From Candidatus Fermentibacteraceae bacterium (lineage in GTDB: Bacteria; Fermentibacterota; Fermentibacteria; Fermentibacterales; JCC-6): a DNA stretch of 64,000 nucleotides. Numbering within the stretch: the stretch's first letter is position 1; every line of letters starts with the position of its first letter. Both the position numbers and the translations under genes were made by a program. Positions 26,580 to 34,396 of the stretch are shown piece after piece. Under the pieces are notes generated by a model. It was not told the DNA's origin and did no database searches. It worked only from the letters and a program-made list of their open reading frames with translations. The stretch spans positions 124,001 to 188,000 of the forward strand of contig JADGDO010000001.1 in NCBI GenBank assembly GCA_016744855.1, written 5' to 3'.

Positions 26580-27312
26580 GAAAACAGCATCTGCAAACGC
26601 TGATGGAATGAGACTGAATCGTTTTGTTGCAAGATCAGGAATTGCTAGCAGACGTAACTGTGATACAGGTATCAGGAATGGTATGGTTACTGTTAATGGA
26701 CGACTTGTTGTTAACCCCGCAGAGAAGATTTCTGAGGGAGACATTGTGTTATGGGACGGTGCAGCCGTAACTCTACCAGACATCTTTGTGGCTGCAATGA
26801 ATAAACCTTCCGGATACGAAACAACAATGAATGAAAGTGCTTCAAGACCAATTTCACAGCTTTCAGTTGGAATGCCAAGGGGAGCTGCTCCGGTGGGACG
26901 TCTTGATATTAGAACCGGAGGGCTGATTCTCTGGAGCAATGATGGAGAACTTGTTTACAGGCTGACTCATCCCAAATGGCGGATTGAAAGAGAATACGCG
27001 CTTATCCTTGCTAAACCTCCCGAGAGGGAAGCAGTGGAAAAAATGCGCAAAGGTGTATACATTGCACCAAGAGAATTCTCAAAGCCAAAATCAGTAGAGA
27101 AAACAGGGTTGAAGAGCCTTAGTGTTGTCCTTACAACCGGGCGAAACAGAGAAGTCAGAAGATTATCCAAGTTTTCCGGCATTCCTCTGATCGGACTGGA
27201 AAGAACAAGATTTGGACCCATAAATCTTACCGGTATTGAAAGAGGAAAGTGGAGAGTACTCGATCCCGACGAGGTAGCATCACTTTGCAGGGCAGTAAGA
27301 CTTAACAGATAG
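26563..27312 (+). CDS. rluB: rRNA pseudouridine synthase, RluB/RsuA family
   Basis: 249 residues from GTG 26563, overlapping scpB by 17 bases. An S4 RNA-binding domain occupies about 15-75 ('RLNRFVARSGIASRRNCD'). The catalytic domain has 'GRLDIRTGGLILWSNDGEL' with the catalytic Asp. Late 'TGRNREVRRL' matches the family KIII-like motif. Gene order scpA-scpB-rluB-cmk is common in bacteria and favours RluB (23S rRNA) over RsuA, though sequence alone cannot fix the target base. Confidence 0.9.
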   Translation: MTKASKKTASANADGMRLNRFVARSGIASRRNCDTGIRNGMVTVNGRLVVNPAEKISEGDIVLWDGAAVTLPDIFVAAMNKPSGYETTMNESASRPISQLSVGMPRGAAPVGRLDIRTGGLILWSNDGELVYRLTHPKWRIEREYALILAKPPEREAVEKMRKGVYIAPREFSKPKSVEKTGLKSLSVVLTTGRNREVRRLSKFSGIPLIGLERTRFGPINLTGIERGKWRVLDPDEVASLCRAVRLNR

Positions 27313-27397
27313 ATTCCCGGAAAACGATTGCAGGACTTGACGAACGGCTTGTATTACAGGATATTCGCACCATCTGAAAGAGGGGATGTGAATTTGA

Positions 27398-28042
27398 CTG
27401 CCTGAATTAATTGCTGTAGATGGTCCTGCTGCTTCCGGTAAAAGTACTACTGCGAAGAGAATAGCGGCAGAATTAGGTTTTGAGTATCTGGACACCGGCG
27501 CAATGTATAGAGCGTCGGCTTTTCTTGTTTCTGAATCAGGAATTGATATTCAGGACGGCTCAGCGGCATCCGCACTCCTTTTGAAGCACACTATTGATGT
27601 ATCAAGCAGAGGTGTTTTTCTCGACGACGAGGACATTTCCGGTTTGATAAGAACACCTGCTGTAGGTGAAGCGGCAAGCATAATATCCACACACCCTTCA
27701 GTTAGAGAAGCAATGGTTTGCTTGCAGAGGGCTTTCGGGCTGAAGCACAACACAGTTGCAGAGGGAAGAGATATGGGTTCTGTTGTTTTTCCTGATGCTA
27801 CCCTCAAAGTCTATATTGTTGCAGATATTGCTATAAGAGCTATTAGACGATTAAAAGATCTTGGTGATAACGATATGAGCAAAATGGTTCATTCAGTATT
27901 CAAGCGCGACTACAGAGACAGAAATCGCTCAGAAAGTCCTCTTCGCCTTTCACCAGGAGCCCTCTGGCTTGACGGAACAAATATGACTGTGAATCAGCAG
28001 GTAGTTTTCATCCTCGACCATTACAGACAGCGGTGCCTTTGA
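27398..28042 (+). CDS. cmk: Cytidylate kinase with an apparent non-canonical start
   Basis: About 214 residues, phosphorylating CMP and dCMP. It has 'AVDGPAASGKSTTAKRIA' (P-loop), 'LDTGAMYRA' and 'AEGRDMGSVVFPDA'. The P-loop begins only about 27 bases after an in-frame TGA at 27395-27397, so the start must be CTG 27398 or a rarer codon, since no ATG, GTG or TTG is available in frame before the P-loop. An AGAGGGG lies at 27379-27385. A short GTG frame (27388-27405, five codons) overlaps the start in another frame. A single-base error at the 5' end is the alternative. It overlaps plsC by one to three bases. Confidence 0.85.
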   Translation: MPELIAVDGPAASGKSTTAKRIAAELGFEYLDTGAMYRASAFLVSESGIDIQDGSAASALLLKHTIDVSSRGVFLDDEDISGLIRTPAVGEAASIISTHPSVREAMVCLQRAFGLKHNTVAEGRDMGSVVFPDATLKVYIVADIAIRAIRRLKDLGDNDMSKMVHSVFKRDYRDRNRSESPLRLSPGALWLDGTNMTVNQQVVFILDHYRQRCL

Positions 28043-28689
28043 TGAAAAGATCACGCCTGGTAGACATAATTCTAAGGCCTATAATAATTACAATCGCTAC
28101 TGTAGTATTCAGAATGAAGGTATCGAACCGCAAGAATTTTCCAAAGGGGAATCTTATTCTTGCCGGTAACCATATTTCCAACTGGGATCCACCATTCATC
28201 GCGGCTGCTACTCCTAGAGCTGTCCACTTCATGGCCAAGTCAAGCTTATTTAAAACTAAGTTTTTATCGTGGTTTATGCAGAAACTGGGTGCATTCCCGA
28301 TTTACAGAAGATCAACAGTTAACTCCGGTGCGCTTAACAGAGCTATTGAGCTTGTTAATGAAGGCGCTGCAGTTGTTATTTTTCCCGAGGGAACAAGAAG
28401 TCATGATGGTAAAATGCTACCTGCCAAACCCGGAGTGGGTTACATCGCACACGCAACAGGTGCCCCTGTGCAGCCCTTTCTTCTCGAGGGAATGGATGAT
28501 CCAGTTGGCACACTGCTTTTTAAATCCAGATTCAGAGTTACATTCGGTACGATAATTACTGCCGATGAGCTTGAAACTCAGCATGAAGAGGGTGGAGCCA
28601 GAAAATCTTCTGAATTTATTTTAGCCAGAGTTAAAGAATTAAAAGATAGTATAGAAATAAGTAGAAAAACAAAGAAGAAAGGAAAGTAA
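28042..28689 (+). CDS. plsC: 1-acyl-sn-glycerol-3-phosphate acyltransferase
   Basis: About 215 residues. Acylates lysophosphatidic acid at the membrane. The acyltransferase blocks are plain: H-x4-D in 'GNHISNWDPPF', 'GAFPIYRRS' and 'FPEGTRSHDG'. A hydrophobic N-terminal segment gives membrane association. The start is set at ATG 28042 in a TGATG junction with cmk; GTG 28033 is an alternative. The very basic C-terminus (RKTKKKGK) is followed immediately by rpsA. Confidence 0.9.
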   Translation: MKRSRLVDIILRPIIITIATVVFRMKVSNRKNFPKGNLILAGNHISNWDPPFIAAATPRAVHFMAKSSLFKTKFLSWFMQKLGAFPIYRRSTVNSGALNRAIELVNEGAAVVIFPEGTRSHDGKMLPAKPGVGYIAHATGAPVQPFLLEGMDDPVGTLLFKSRFRVTFGTIITADELETQHEEGGARKSSEFILARVKELKDSIEISRKTKKKGK

Positions 28690-30612
28690 ATGAGTGAAAT
28701 GAAAGAGTTTGTGGTTGGCCTTACAGCCGAAGAAATTGAAACCATAGAAGGACACGATTATACTGCCAGTGAAAGAAGTGATTTTGAGGCTGCATATGCA
28801 GGCACAATTGCTAACTTCACAGTCAAGGTCGGTACAATCATTTCCGGAACAATTTTGAAGACCGCAAACAATGAGGTTATCGTTGATCTTGGATACAAGA
28901 GTGAGGGTGTTATTCCTCTGCAGGAATTCCGTGATGATGACGCTCCTCAGGCTGGTACCAAGGTTGATGTTTTTGTTGAGAGTCTCGAAGACACAGACGG
29001 CAGAGTTACCGTCTCCAAAGAAAAAGCACACTTCCATACTGTCTGGAATGACATCAAAGTTGCTTACGATGAGAATCTTATCCTTAAGGGTAAAGTTCTC
29101 AAGCGTATCAAAGGTGGTCTCACAGTCAGAATTATGGGTGTCGATGCATTCCTTCCCGGTTCTCAGGTTGCACTTCGCCAGGTTCCTAACCTGGAAAAAT
29201 TCTGCGGAGAAGAGCTTGACTTCCGCGTAATCAAGCTTAACAAACGTCGTAGAAACATTGTAGTGAGTCGCAGACAGGTTCTTGAAGAAGCAAGAAGCGA
29301 GCTGAAAGAGAATCTTATCAAGGAGCTCGAGGAGGAGCAGGTACGCAAGGGAATCGTTAAGAATATCACCGATTTCGGCGCATTTGTTGATCTCGGCGGT
29401 ATTGACGGTCTCCTTCACATTACAGACATGAGCTGGGGCAGAGTTCGTCACCCATCTCAGCTTCTCACCATCGGTGAGGAAATTGATGTTAAGGTTCTTA
29501 AGTTTGACAAAGAGCGTGAGCGTATTTCTCTCGGTCTCAAGCAGCTTCAGCCATTCCCATGGGAAGGTGTTGCCGAGCGTTATTCTCACGAGACAGTTGT
29601 AAATGGCAAAGTAGCATCTATAACTGATTACGGTGCCTTTGTTGAAATCGAGCCAGGAGTAGAGGGTCTTATTCACATCTCTGAAATGTCTTGGACAAAG
29701 CATGTTCGTCATCCATCCAAGATTCTTAATGTTGGGGATGAAGTTGAAGCTATCGTACTCAGCGTGAATGAAGAGGAGAGAAAGATTTCTCTCGGTTTGA
29801 AGCAGACTATGGAGAACCCTTGGAATTCCATCGAAGAAAGATACCCAATCGGGTCTTCTGTTGATGGTAAGGTTCGCAATCTGACAAACTTTGGTGCTTT
29901 CGTTGAGATTGAAGATGGTATTGATGGTCTTATCCACATTTCTGACATGAGCTGGACCAAAAGAATCAGCCATCCTTCCGAAATCGTTCAGAAGAATCAG
30001 CCGGTAAAAGTTGTTGTTCTCAGTATCGACAGAGAAAACCACAGAATATCTCTCGGCCTCAAGCAGACAGGCGAGAATCCTTGGGATTCTATGAGTGATC
30101 GCTACCCTGAAACCAAAGAAGTAAGCGGTACAGTTACTCAGATTCTCGACAGAGGTGTTGTTGTTGATCTTGAAGATGGAATTGAGGGATTTGTTCCTCT
30201 CAGTCAGCTTGGATGGGATGAACTTGAAAATCCTGCTGGTGTTCTTCGCAAAGGAGACAATCTTCCTCTCAGAGTTATTGAGGTTGTTCCTTCCAGCCGC
30301 AGAATCGTTCTCAGCGTAAGAAGCTATTTCAACGGCCGTCCAATGGAAGAGCTTCAGGAATTCAGAACCTCTCTTGAGGGTCGCCCTGTTGAAGAGGTAG
30401 AAGTAGAAGAGACAGTTTCAGAGGATAAGTTTAGCGACTATCCAACTGAAGAAGAAGCTGCAGTTGAAGAGACAGTAGTAGAAGAAGCTGCTGAAGAAGT
30501 TGTTGAAGAAACAGTAGTCGAAAAAGCTGTTGATGCAACACCAGTGGAAGAACCGGCAGAAACTGTAGTCGAAGAAGAACCAAAGATTCTCGAAGAATCT
30601 ACAGAAGAATAG
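28690..30612 (+). CDS. rpsA: 30S ribosomal protein S1
   Basis: 640 residues with six S1 (OB-fold) repeats at about 45-110, 130-195, 215-283, 303-371, 388-457 and 475-543. The most conserved repeats read 'GIVKNITDFGAFVDLGGIDG' and end 'RISLGLKQ'. S1 binds mRNA at the ribosome. The last 80 or so residues form an acidic, Glu/Val-rich low-complexity tail, likely disordered. ATG 28690 follows an AAGAAAGGAAAGTAA stretch at the end of plsC. cmk-plsC-rpsA is a familiar order. Codon use is biased as in highly expressed genes. Confidence 0.95.
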   Translation: MSEMKEFVVGLTAEEIETIEGHDYTASERSDFEAAYAGTIANFTVKVGTIISGTILKTANNEVIVDLGYKSEGVIPLQEFRDDDAPQAGTKVDVFVESLEDTDGRVTVSKEKAHFHTVWNDIKVAYDENLILKGKVLKRIKGGLTVRIMGVDAFLPGSQVALRQVPNLEKFCGEELDFRVIKLNKRRRNIVVSRRQVLEEARSELKENLIKELEEEQVRKGIVKNITDFGAFVDLGGIDGLLHITDMSWGRVRHPSQLLTIGEEIDVKVLKFDKERERISLGLKQLQPFPWEGVAERYSHETVVNGKVASITDYGAFVEIEPGVEGLIHISEMSWTKHVRHPSKILNVGDEVEAIVLSVNEEERKISLGLKQTMENPWNSIEERYPIGSSVDGKVRNLTNFGAFVEIEDGIDGLIHISDMSWTKRISHPSEIVQKNQPVKVVVLSIDRENHRISLGLKQTGENPWDSMSDRYPETKEVSGTVTQILDRGVVVDLEDGIEGFVPLSQLGWDELENPAGVLRKGDNLPLRVIEVVPSSRRIVLSVRSYFNGRPMEELQEFRTSLEGRPVEEVEVEETVSEDKFSDYPTEEEAAVEETVVEEAAEEVVEETVVEKAVDATPVEEPAETVVEEEPKILEESTEE

Positions 30613-30620
30613 ATTGAGAA

Positions 30621-30648
30621 ATCGGGGCGGAGATCACTCCGCCCCGAT
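30621..30648 (+). terminator. Strong stem-loop after rpsA
   Basis: ATCGGGGCGGAG and CTCCGCCCCGAT form a perfect 12-bp stem with an ATCA loop, 9 bases after the rpsA stop. There is no T run (ATACAATT follows). It may be a weak terminator or a 3'-end stabiliser that separates high rpsA expression from mtaB downstream. Confidence 0.6.
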
Positions 30649-30671
30649 ACAATTCAATCCACTGAGACACA

Positions 30672-31937
30672 ATGAATCTGCCTGAAAATACAGCAGTATT
30701 CGGTTATACCCTCGGGTGCAGACTTAACTCATATGAGACAGAAGCACTTGTTGGGGAAATAGTTGAGAAAATTTCTGGAAAAAGGGTCACTTCCCCTGAG
30801 GAAGCTGATTTGATTCTTGTGAATACCTGCGCCGTCACGGGGCGGAGCCAAGCAAGATCAAGAAAAGCTGTTCGTTCATACGTAGCAAGATGTCCGAACG
30901 TTGCTATTATTGTAACAGGTTGTGTTGCAGTAGTATCGCCTGGTGATTTTTCTGAAATGGACCGCGTAACTGTTATCCCGAACGACAAGAAGCAGTTAAT
31001 TGCTTCAATAGTCAGCGGAGCGCATGAAGAGGCTTCAGATAAGAATCTGTATCCTGTATTTGCTCCGATTACAACATCAAAAACCAGGGGTTTTCTTAAA
31101 ATACAAGATGGATGCAGTAACAGATGTTCTTACTGTATTGTTCCTCTTGCAAGGGGTGACTCTAGAAGCCAGCCAAGAGAGCTGGTATTGAGTCAGGCCC
31201 GTGAAATGGCCTCAGCTGGTTATCGCGAGATATGCCTTACTGGGGTAGATATAGCAGATTACGGCAGAGGGCTTTACTCAAATGGATACGGCCTACCACA
31301 ATTGGTTAAAGATCTTCTAGATATCGGAGGTTTCCGTCTTCGAATCGGTTCAGTTGAACCTCAATACCTCACAGTGAAAACCTTGGAGGAACTCGTTATA
31401 CCTGGTCTTTGTCGACATTTTCATATTCCCTTTCAAAGCGGCTCGAACTCAATATTAAGCAAAATGGGTAGACGATACAGCAGGGAAGAGGAGAATGATC
31501 TTCTTAATGCTGTTGTTTCTCTCTTTCCAGGAGCATGTATAGGCAGTGATATTATTGCAGGTTTTCCCGGGGAATCAGAAGAGGACTATCAGCAGAGTTT
31601 ATCTTTAGCTACAGACAAAAGAATTAACTACCTGCATGTCTTTCCCTTTTCTCCAAGACAGGGGACACCAGCTGCAGAACTAAAACCGCTACATACTGAA
31701 AAGATTACGATCAGATCACAAGAGTTGAGAAGGGTTTCCTCCAGTTCCAGGAGAGAATTCAGGAAAAGTAATCTCTCCACGAAACAGACAATGCTGGTGG
31801 AAAGCCGACAGATTGATGGTAGAATGATCGGTCTTACCGATAACTATATCCCTGTTTTTGCACCTGAAACAGCAGAAGCCGGTGAACTCACTGAAGTATT
31901 CCTCACAGAGGAAACAATTTGCTGGGGGCAACGCTAA
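30672..31937 (+). CDS. mtaB: tRNA t6A37 methylthiotransferase MtaB
   Basis: 421 residues of the MiaB-like radical SAM family. 'TLGCRLNSYETEALVGEI' and 'VNTCAVTGRSQARSRKAVR' in the UPF0004 domain and 'VTGC' provide the three cysteines of the second Fe-S cluster. The radical SAM motif is 'CSNRCSYCIVPLARG', and a TRAM-like C-terminus follows. The 'CRLNxxE' opening distinguishes MtaB from MiaB. It converts t6A37 to ms2t6A37 in tRNAs reading ANN. It ends in a TAATG junction with the next gene. Confidence 0.92.
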   Translation: MNLPENTAVFGYTLGCRLNSYETEALVGEIVEKISGKRVTSPEEADLILVNTCAVTGRSQARSRKAVRSYVARCPNVAIIVTGCVAVVSPGDFSEMDRVTVIPNDKKQLIASIVSGAHEEASDKNLYPVFAPITTSKTRGFLKIQDGCSNRCSYCIVPLARGDSRSQPRELVLSQAREMASAGYREICLTGVDIADYGRGLYSNGYGLPQLVKDLLDIGGFRLRIGSVEPQYLTVKTLEELVIPGLCRHFHIPFQSGSNSILSKMGRRYSREEENDLLNAVVSLFPGACIGSDIIAGFPGESEEDYQQSLSLATDKRINYLHVFPFSPRQGTPAAELKPLHTEKITIRSQELRRVSSSSRREFRKSNLSTKQTMLVESRQIDGRMIGLTDNYIPVFAPETAEAGELTEVFLTEETICWGQR

Positions 31938-32569
31938 TGCTTATTGGTATTACCGGTTGCAGTGGAACAGGTGTATCTACAGTTGCATCTGTCTGGAAGA
32001 CCCTGGGTGCTGAAGTTTGTTCTCTGGATAAGAAAGGGCACGGATTCCTGGAAAAATCTTCTGTCAAATTTGCTTTGGAAAATGAACTTGGTGTCCGAGG
32101 TCTAGCTGGGAAAACACAGCAGCAAATTCGGGAAGAACTGAGGGAAAGAGCTTTTGTTTCTCCTGAAATTCTTTCTGGGATCAATAGAGTTCTCCACCCA
32201 AGATTATCAAGGTGGGTTTCAAGTTCAGCAGAGTTGCTAAGGAAAAGAAGAGGCATTTTTGTTCTCGATGCAGCGCTTATATTCGAGCTTGGTCTCGAGC
32301 ATTGTTTCAATTTTGTGGTAACAGTTACAGATGATCTTGAAAGAGTTGTGACGAGACTTGTTGAGCGCGATGGCATATCTACTGAAACGGTTACCGGAAG
32401 ATGGAAAAACCAGCTAAGTCTGGTTGAGAAGGCAAATTGCTCTCACTTTGTGATAAGTAACTCTGGGACTCAGGACGTATTGAAGAAGAAAGCAGATAAT
32501 TTTTATAAATCCGTAATACAAAGAATGGAGGAGGTCCATGGCACACAGGACGAGACAAAAGTTAACTAA
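31937..32569 (+). CDS. coaE: Dephospho-CoA kinase-like protein lacking the Walker A lysine
   Basis: About 210 residues from ATG 31937 (overlaps mtaB stop). The overall layout is CoaE-like: an N-terminal 'LIGITGCSGTGVSTVASVW', 'NRVLHPRL', 'FVLDAALIFELGLEHCFNFV' (the VPLLFE region) and 'RDGISTETVTGRWKNQL'. The P-loop reads G-C-S-G-T-G-V-S, so the Lys that contacts the phosphates is Val13. The codon is GTA, two changes away from any Lys codon. The usual DAD motif after strand 2 is also altered ('CSLDKKGH'). It may be an inactive paralogue, a different kinase or use another Lys. The name is by similarity only. Confidence 0.7.
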   Translation: MLIGITGCSGTGVSTVASVWKTLGAEVCSLDKKGHGFLEKSSVKFALENELGVRGLAGKTQQQIREELRERAFVSPEILSGINRVLHPRLSRWVSSSAELLRKRRGIFVLDAALIFELGLEHCFNFVVTVTDDLERVVTRLVERDGISTETVTGRWKNQLSLVEKANCSHFVISNSGTQDVLKKKADNFYKSVIQRMEEVHGTQDETKVN

Positions 32570-33275
32570 AAAGGAAATAGAGCGGGATCCAATCGGAGAG
32601 AAATTGGAGTTCGCGGCAGTTTTCATGCAGACACACTACAAGGAAGTATTTGGCGGGCTTGCTGCTCTGCTGATAATTGTTCTTGTAATGCAGTACATCG
32701 GTGGAAAAAGAAACGCAGCGGCCGAGGAATCAATGGCAGGCTTTATCACTGCAAGCCAAATTTTCGATCAGGCAATGAATGCTGCAGGTTCAAATCAAGC
32801 TGAGCAGGCTTTCCAAGCCCTGGATGCTGCTTATTCGATGTCTATGCAGACATGGAATAACAACCCCCAGAGTGATTGGGCACGAAAATCAGCAGTTCTT
32901 GCAGCGAAAATTGATATCATTCGCGGCAGCCATGATGCGGCAATCTCAACTTTGTCTGCAGTTCTAGCAACAAACCCTGATGAAGCAATTAAGGTTCCTG
33001 CATTACTCCACATGGGCATCGTTCTTGAAAACCGCGGTAGTGAACAGGATTTAACAAATGCAGTTGCATCCTATCTTGAACTCGTTGAACTAACAGAAAA
33101 TAATGATGCCGTTGAAGCTGAAGCACTTCTCGGATTATCAAGAGTGTATTTTATTCAGAATAATTTTACTGAAAGCCAGAATGCTCTTAGCAGTGCGCTT
33201 GAATTGTCTCCGGATACTACACTATTCGAAGCATACCAGATTGCAAGACTTGCAGCGGTAAACAGCGGTATATAG
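32538..33275 (+). CDS. Membrane-anchored TPR protein (YfgM-like)
   Basis: 245 residues from ATG 32538, with GGAGGAGG upstream, overlapping the CoaE-like gene by 32 bases. One transmembrane helix (about 38-56, 'EVFGGLAALLIIVLVMQYIG') follows a basic cytoplasmic start. The rest is tetratricopeptide repeats ('VPALLHMGIVLENRGS', 'EALLGLSRVYFIQNNFTESQ'). The layout matches the YfgM/ancillary SecYEG-subunit type, which acts as a periplasmic chaperone scaffold. It is followed by a terminator and closes the + strand run. Confidence 0.7.
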   Translation: MAHRTRQKLTKKEIERDPIGEKLEFAAVFMQTHYKEVFGGLAALLIIVLVMQYIGGKRNAAAEESMAGFITASQIFDQAMNAAGSNQAEQAFQALDAAYSMSMQTWNNNPQSDWARKSAVLAAKIDIIRGSHDAAISTLSAVLATNPDEAIKVPALLHMGIVLENRGSEQDLTNAVASYLELVELTENNDAVEAEALLGLSRVYFIQNNFTESQNALSSALELSPDTTLFEAYQIARLAAVNSGI

Positions 33276-33281
33276 AGTGTA

Positions 33282-33308
33282 AGCGGGTCCGAAAGGGCCC
33301 GCTTTTCT
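33282..33308 (+). terminator. Rho-independent terminator ending the + strand run
   Basis: AGCGGGTCC, loop GAAA, GGGCCCGCT (one G-U pair), then TTTTCT, beginning 7 bases after the stop at 33275. Confidence 0.85.
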
Positions 33309-33330
33309 CTAACCTACAATGTCCGATAAT

Positions 33331-33393
33331 GGATATTATGTAAAACAGGAAATATTACATAATATCCACATATCCACAACAGGCTAAAACAGG
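33331..33393. repeat. Perfect inverted repeat plus DnaA-box-like direct repeats in an intergenic region
   Basis: GGATATTATGTAA (33331-33343) and TTACATAATATCC (33355-33367) are exact inverted copies separated by 11 bases. The right arm runs into two copies of ATATCCACA, 8 bases apart and overlapping by one base. Each matches the DnaA box TTATCCACA in 8 of 9 positions. TAAAACAGG occurs twice (about 33341 and 33385). An AT-rich stretch follows to about 33420. This may be an operator or a DnaA-binding cluster. No dnaA, dnaN or rpmH gene is near, so an origin is not claimed. Confidence 0.5.
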
Positions 33394-33505
33394 CAGTATT
33401 TGATATTTTTAAAAAAACACTGAAACTGGTTCCCCATCGTAGGGTGACTTATATTCACTTTTCAATTCAAGACTATCAACACGATTCATTTTATGGAGGA
33501 TTACG

Positions 33506-33856
33506 ATGCGCAGATTGCAATGGGTTTTAGTAGTAGTTTCACTTCTGCTTGTTCTCGTTGGATGTAAAGAAGATCCTTTCTCCCCCTCTGTTACTCTAAG
33601 GTACAAAGTATCCGGAACAGCAGAAACTGTGAATATTGATTACTTCGATTCGAATGGTGATCTTGCAATTCTTACAAATATTGACAGTCCCTGGGAGATC
33701 TCATTTTCGGCAAATCATGGAGACGAAGCCTATCTTTATGCTAAGCGCATTGGTGAAACCGGAACCGTTTCCGTTGCTATATATGTAGACGGAGTACTTC
33801 TTGACGAAGCACTGAGTTCCGGTTCTGAAGGGGCTACTGCACAGGGTACTCTCTAA
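33506..33856 (+). CDS. Small lipoprotein with MmpS-like beta fold
   Basis: 116 residues from ATG 33506 (GGAGG upstream). The N-terminus (MRRLQWVLVVVSLLLVLVGC) is a lipoprotein signal. The mature part shows the pattern 'LRYKVSGTAETVNIDYFDSN', 'SPWEISFSANHGDEAYLYAK' and 'VSVAIYVDGVLLDEA'. This resembles the MmpS-type accessory domain found as small secreted lipoproteins in many bacteria. Its role is unknown. It is convergent with the Mpv17-like gene, with one base between the stops. Confidence 0.6.
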   Translation: MRRLQWVLVVVSLLLVLVGCKEDPFSPSVTLRYKVSGTAETVNIDYFDSNGDLAILTNIDSPWEISFSANHGDEAYLYAKRIGETGTVSVAIYVDGVLLDEALSSGSEGATAQGTL

Positions 33857-33857
33857 G

Positions 33858-34391
33858 CTACTTTTTCCGGTTAGCAATCCCGAGAATAAGGCCGAGTGCG
33901 AGTGACCATGCAGCTGCAAGACCAACCTGAACATCATGGTTTGCTATGCTGAATGTCAGGGTATGGGCTGGAATCCAGAAGAAAATTAAGCTCTTCATGG
34001 CTATATCCATACCTTTGTAACCCTTAGTCCCCTGCATTAGATTGTCTTCCCAACGGTGAAAGAACATCATTTGGGGGCCAAAAATAACATTTGTGAATGT
34101 GCTCATGCAGAAAGCAACAAATATGGGGCTTGTAGTTGACCAGTGAAATTTTACGAAGATTGCTTCGGTAAAACCGTGCATACCGGCGAATCCTACCTTG
34201 ATAAGCATCCCGAGTATTCCCCAGCCGAGCATTTTGAGCACAAACTTAACGGGTGTGTAGTGAAATTTCTTTCGCATAACAGTAGCAGCTATCCAATCGC
34301 CGACCATTCCAAGAACAGCAAACTGCACAAATGCAGCCTGAAAGGGATACTGGGTCACTGTTTCCATGTACCAGGATAAAATTCCACTCAT
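33858..34391 (-). CDS. Integral membrane protein, Mpv17/PMP22-like
   Basis: 177 residues with four or five hydrophobic helices. It starts 'MSGILSWYMETVTQYPFQAA' with 'FAVLGMVGDWIAATVMRK', and ends in short basic residues. 'HRWEDNL' and a 'W-x-P-A-H' segment in the last third resemble the W-P-x-x-x motif region of the Mpv17/PMP22 family. That assignment is tentative. It is the last gene of the minus-strand run, five bases after batD. Confidence 0.45.
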   Translation of the reverse strand: MSGILSWYMETVTQYPFQAAFVQFAVLGMVGDWIAATVMRKKFHYTPVKFVLKMLGWGILGMLIKVGFAGMHGFTEAIFVKFHWSTTSPIFVAFCMSTFTNVIFGPQMMFFHRWEDNLMQGTKGYKGMDIAMKSLIFFWIPAHTLTFSIANHDVQVGLAAAWSLALGLILGIANRKK

Positions 34392-34396
34392 AAGTA

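Noticed and set aside
28639-30042. A 467-codon open frame on the minus strand within rpsA
   Set aside because: It is antisense to rpsA, has no ribosome site, gives a Cys/Asn/Phe-rich product unlike a known family, and reflects rpsA codon bias.
33331-33420. Chromosomal origin
   Set aside because: DnaA-box-like repeats are present, but only two imperfect boxes and no dnaA, dnaN or similar gene nearby.
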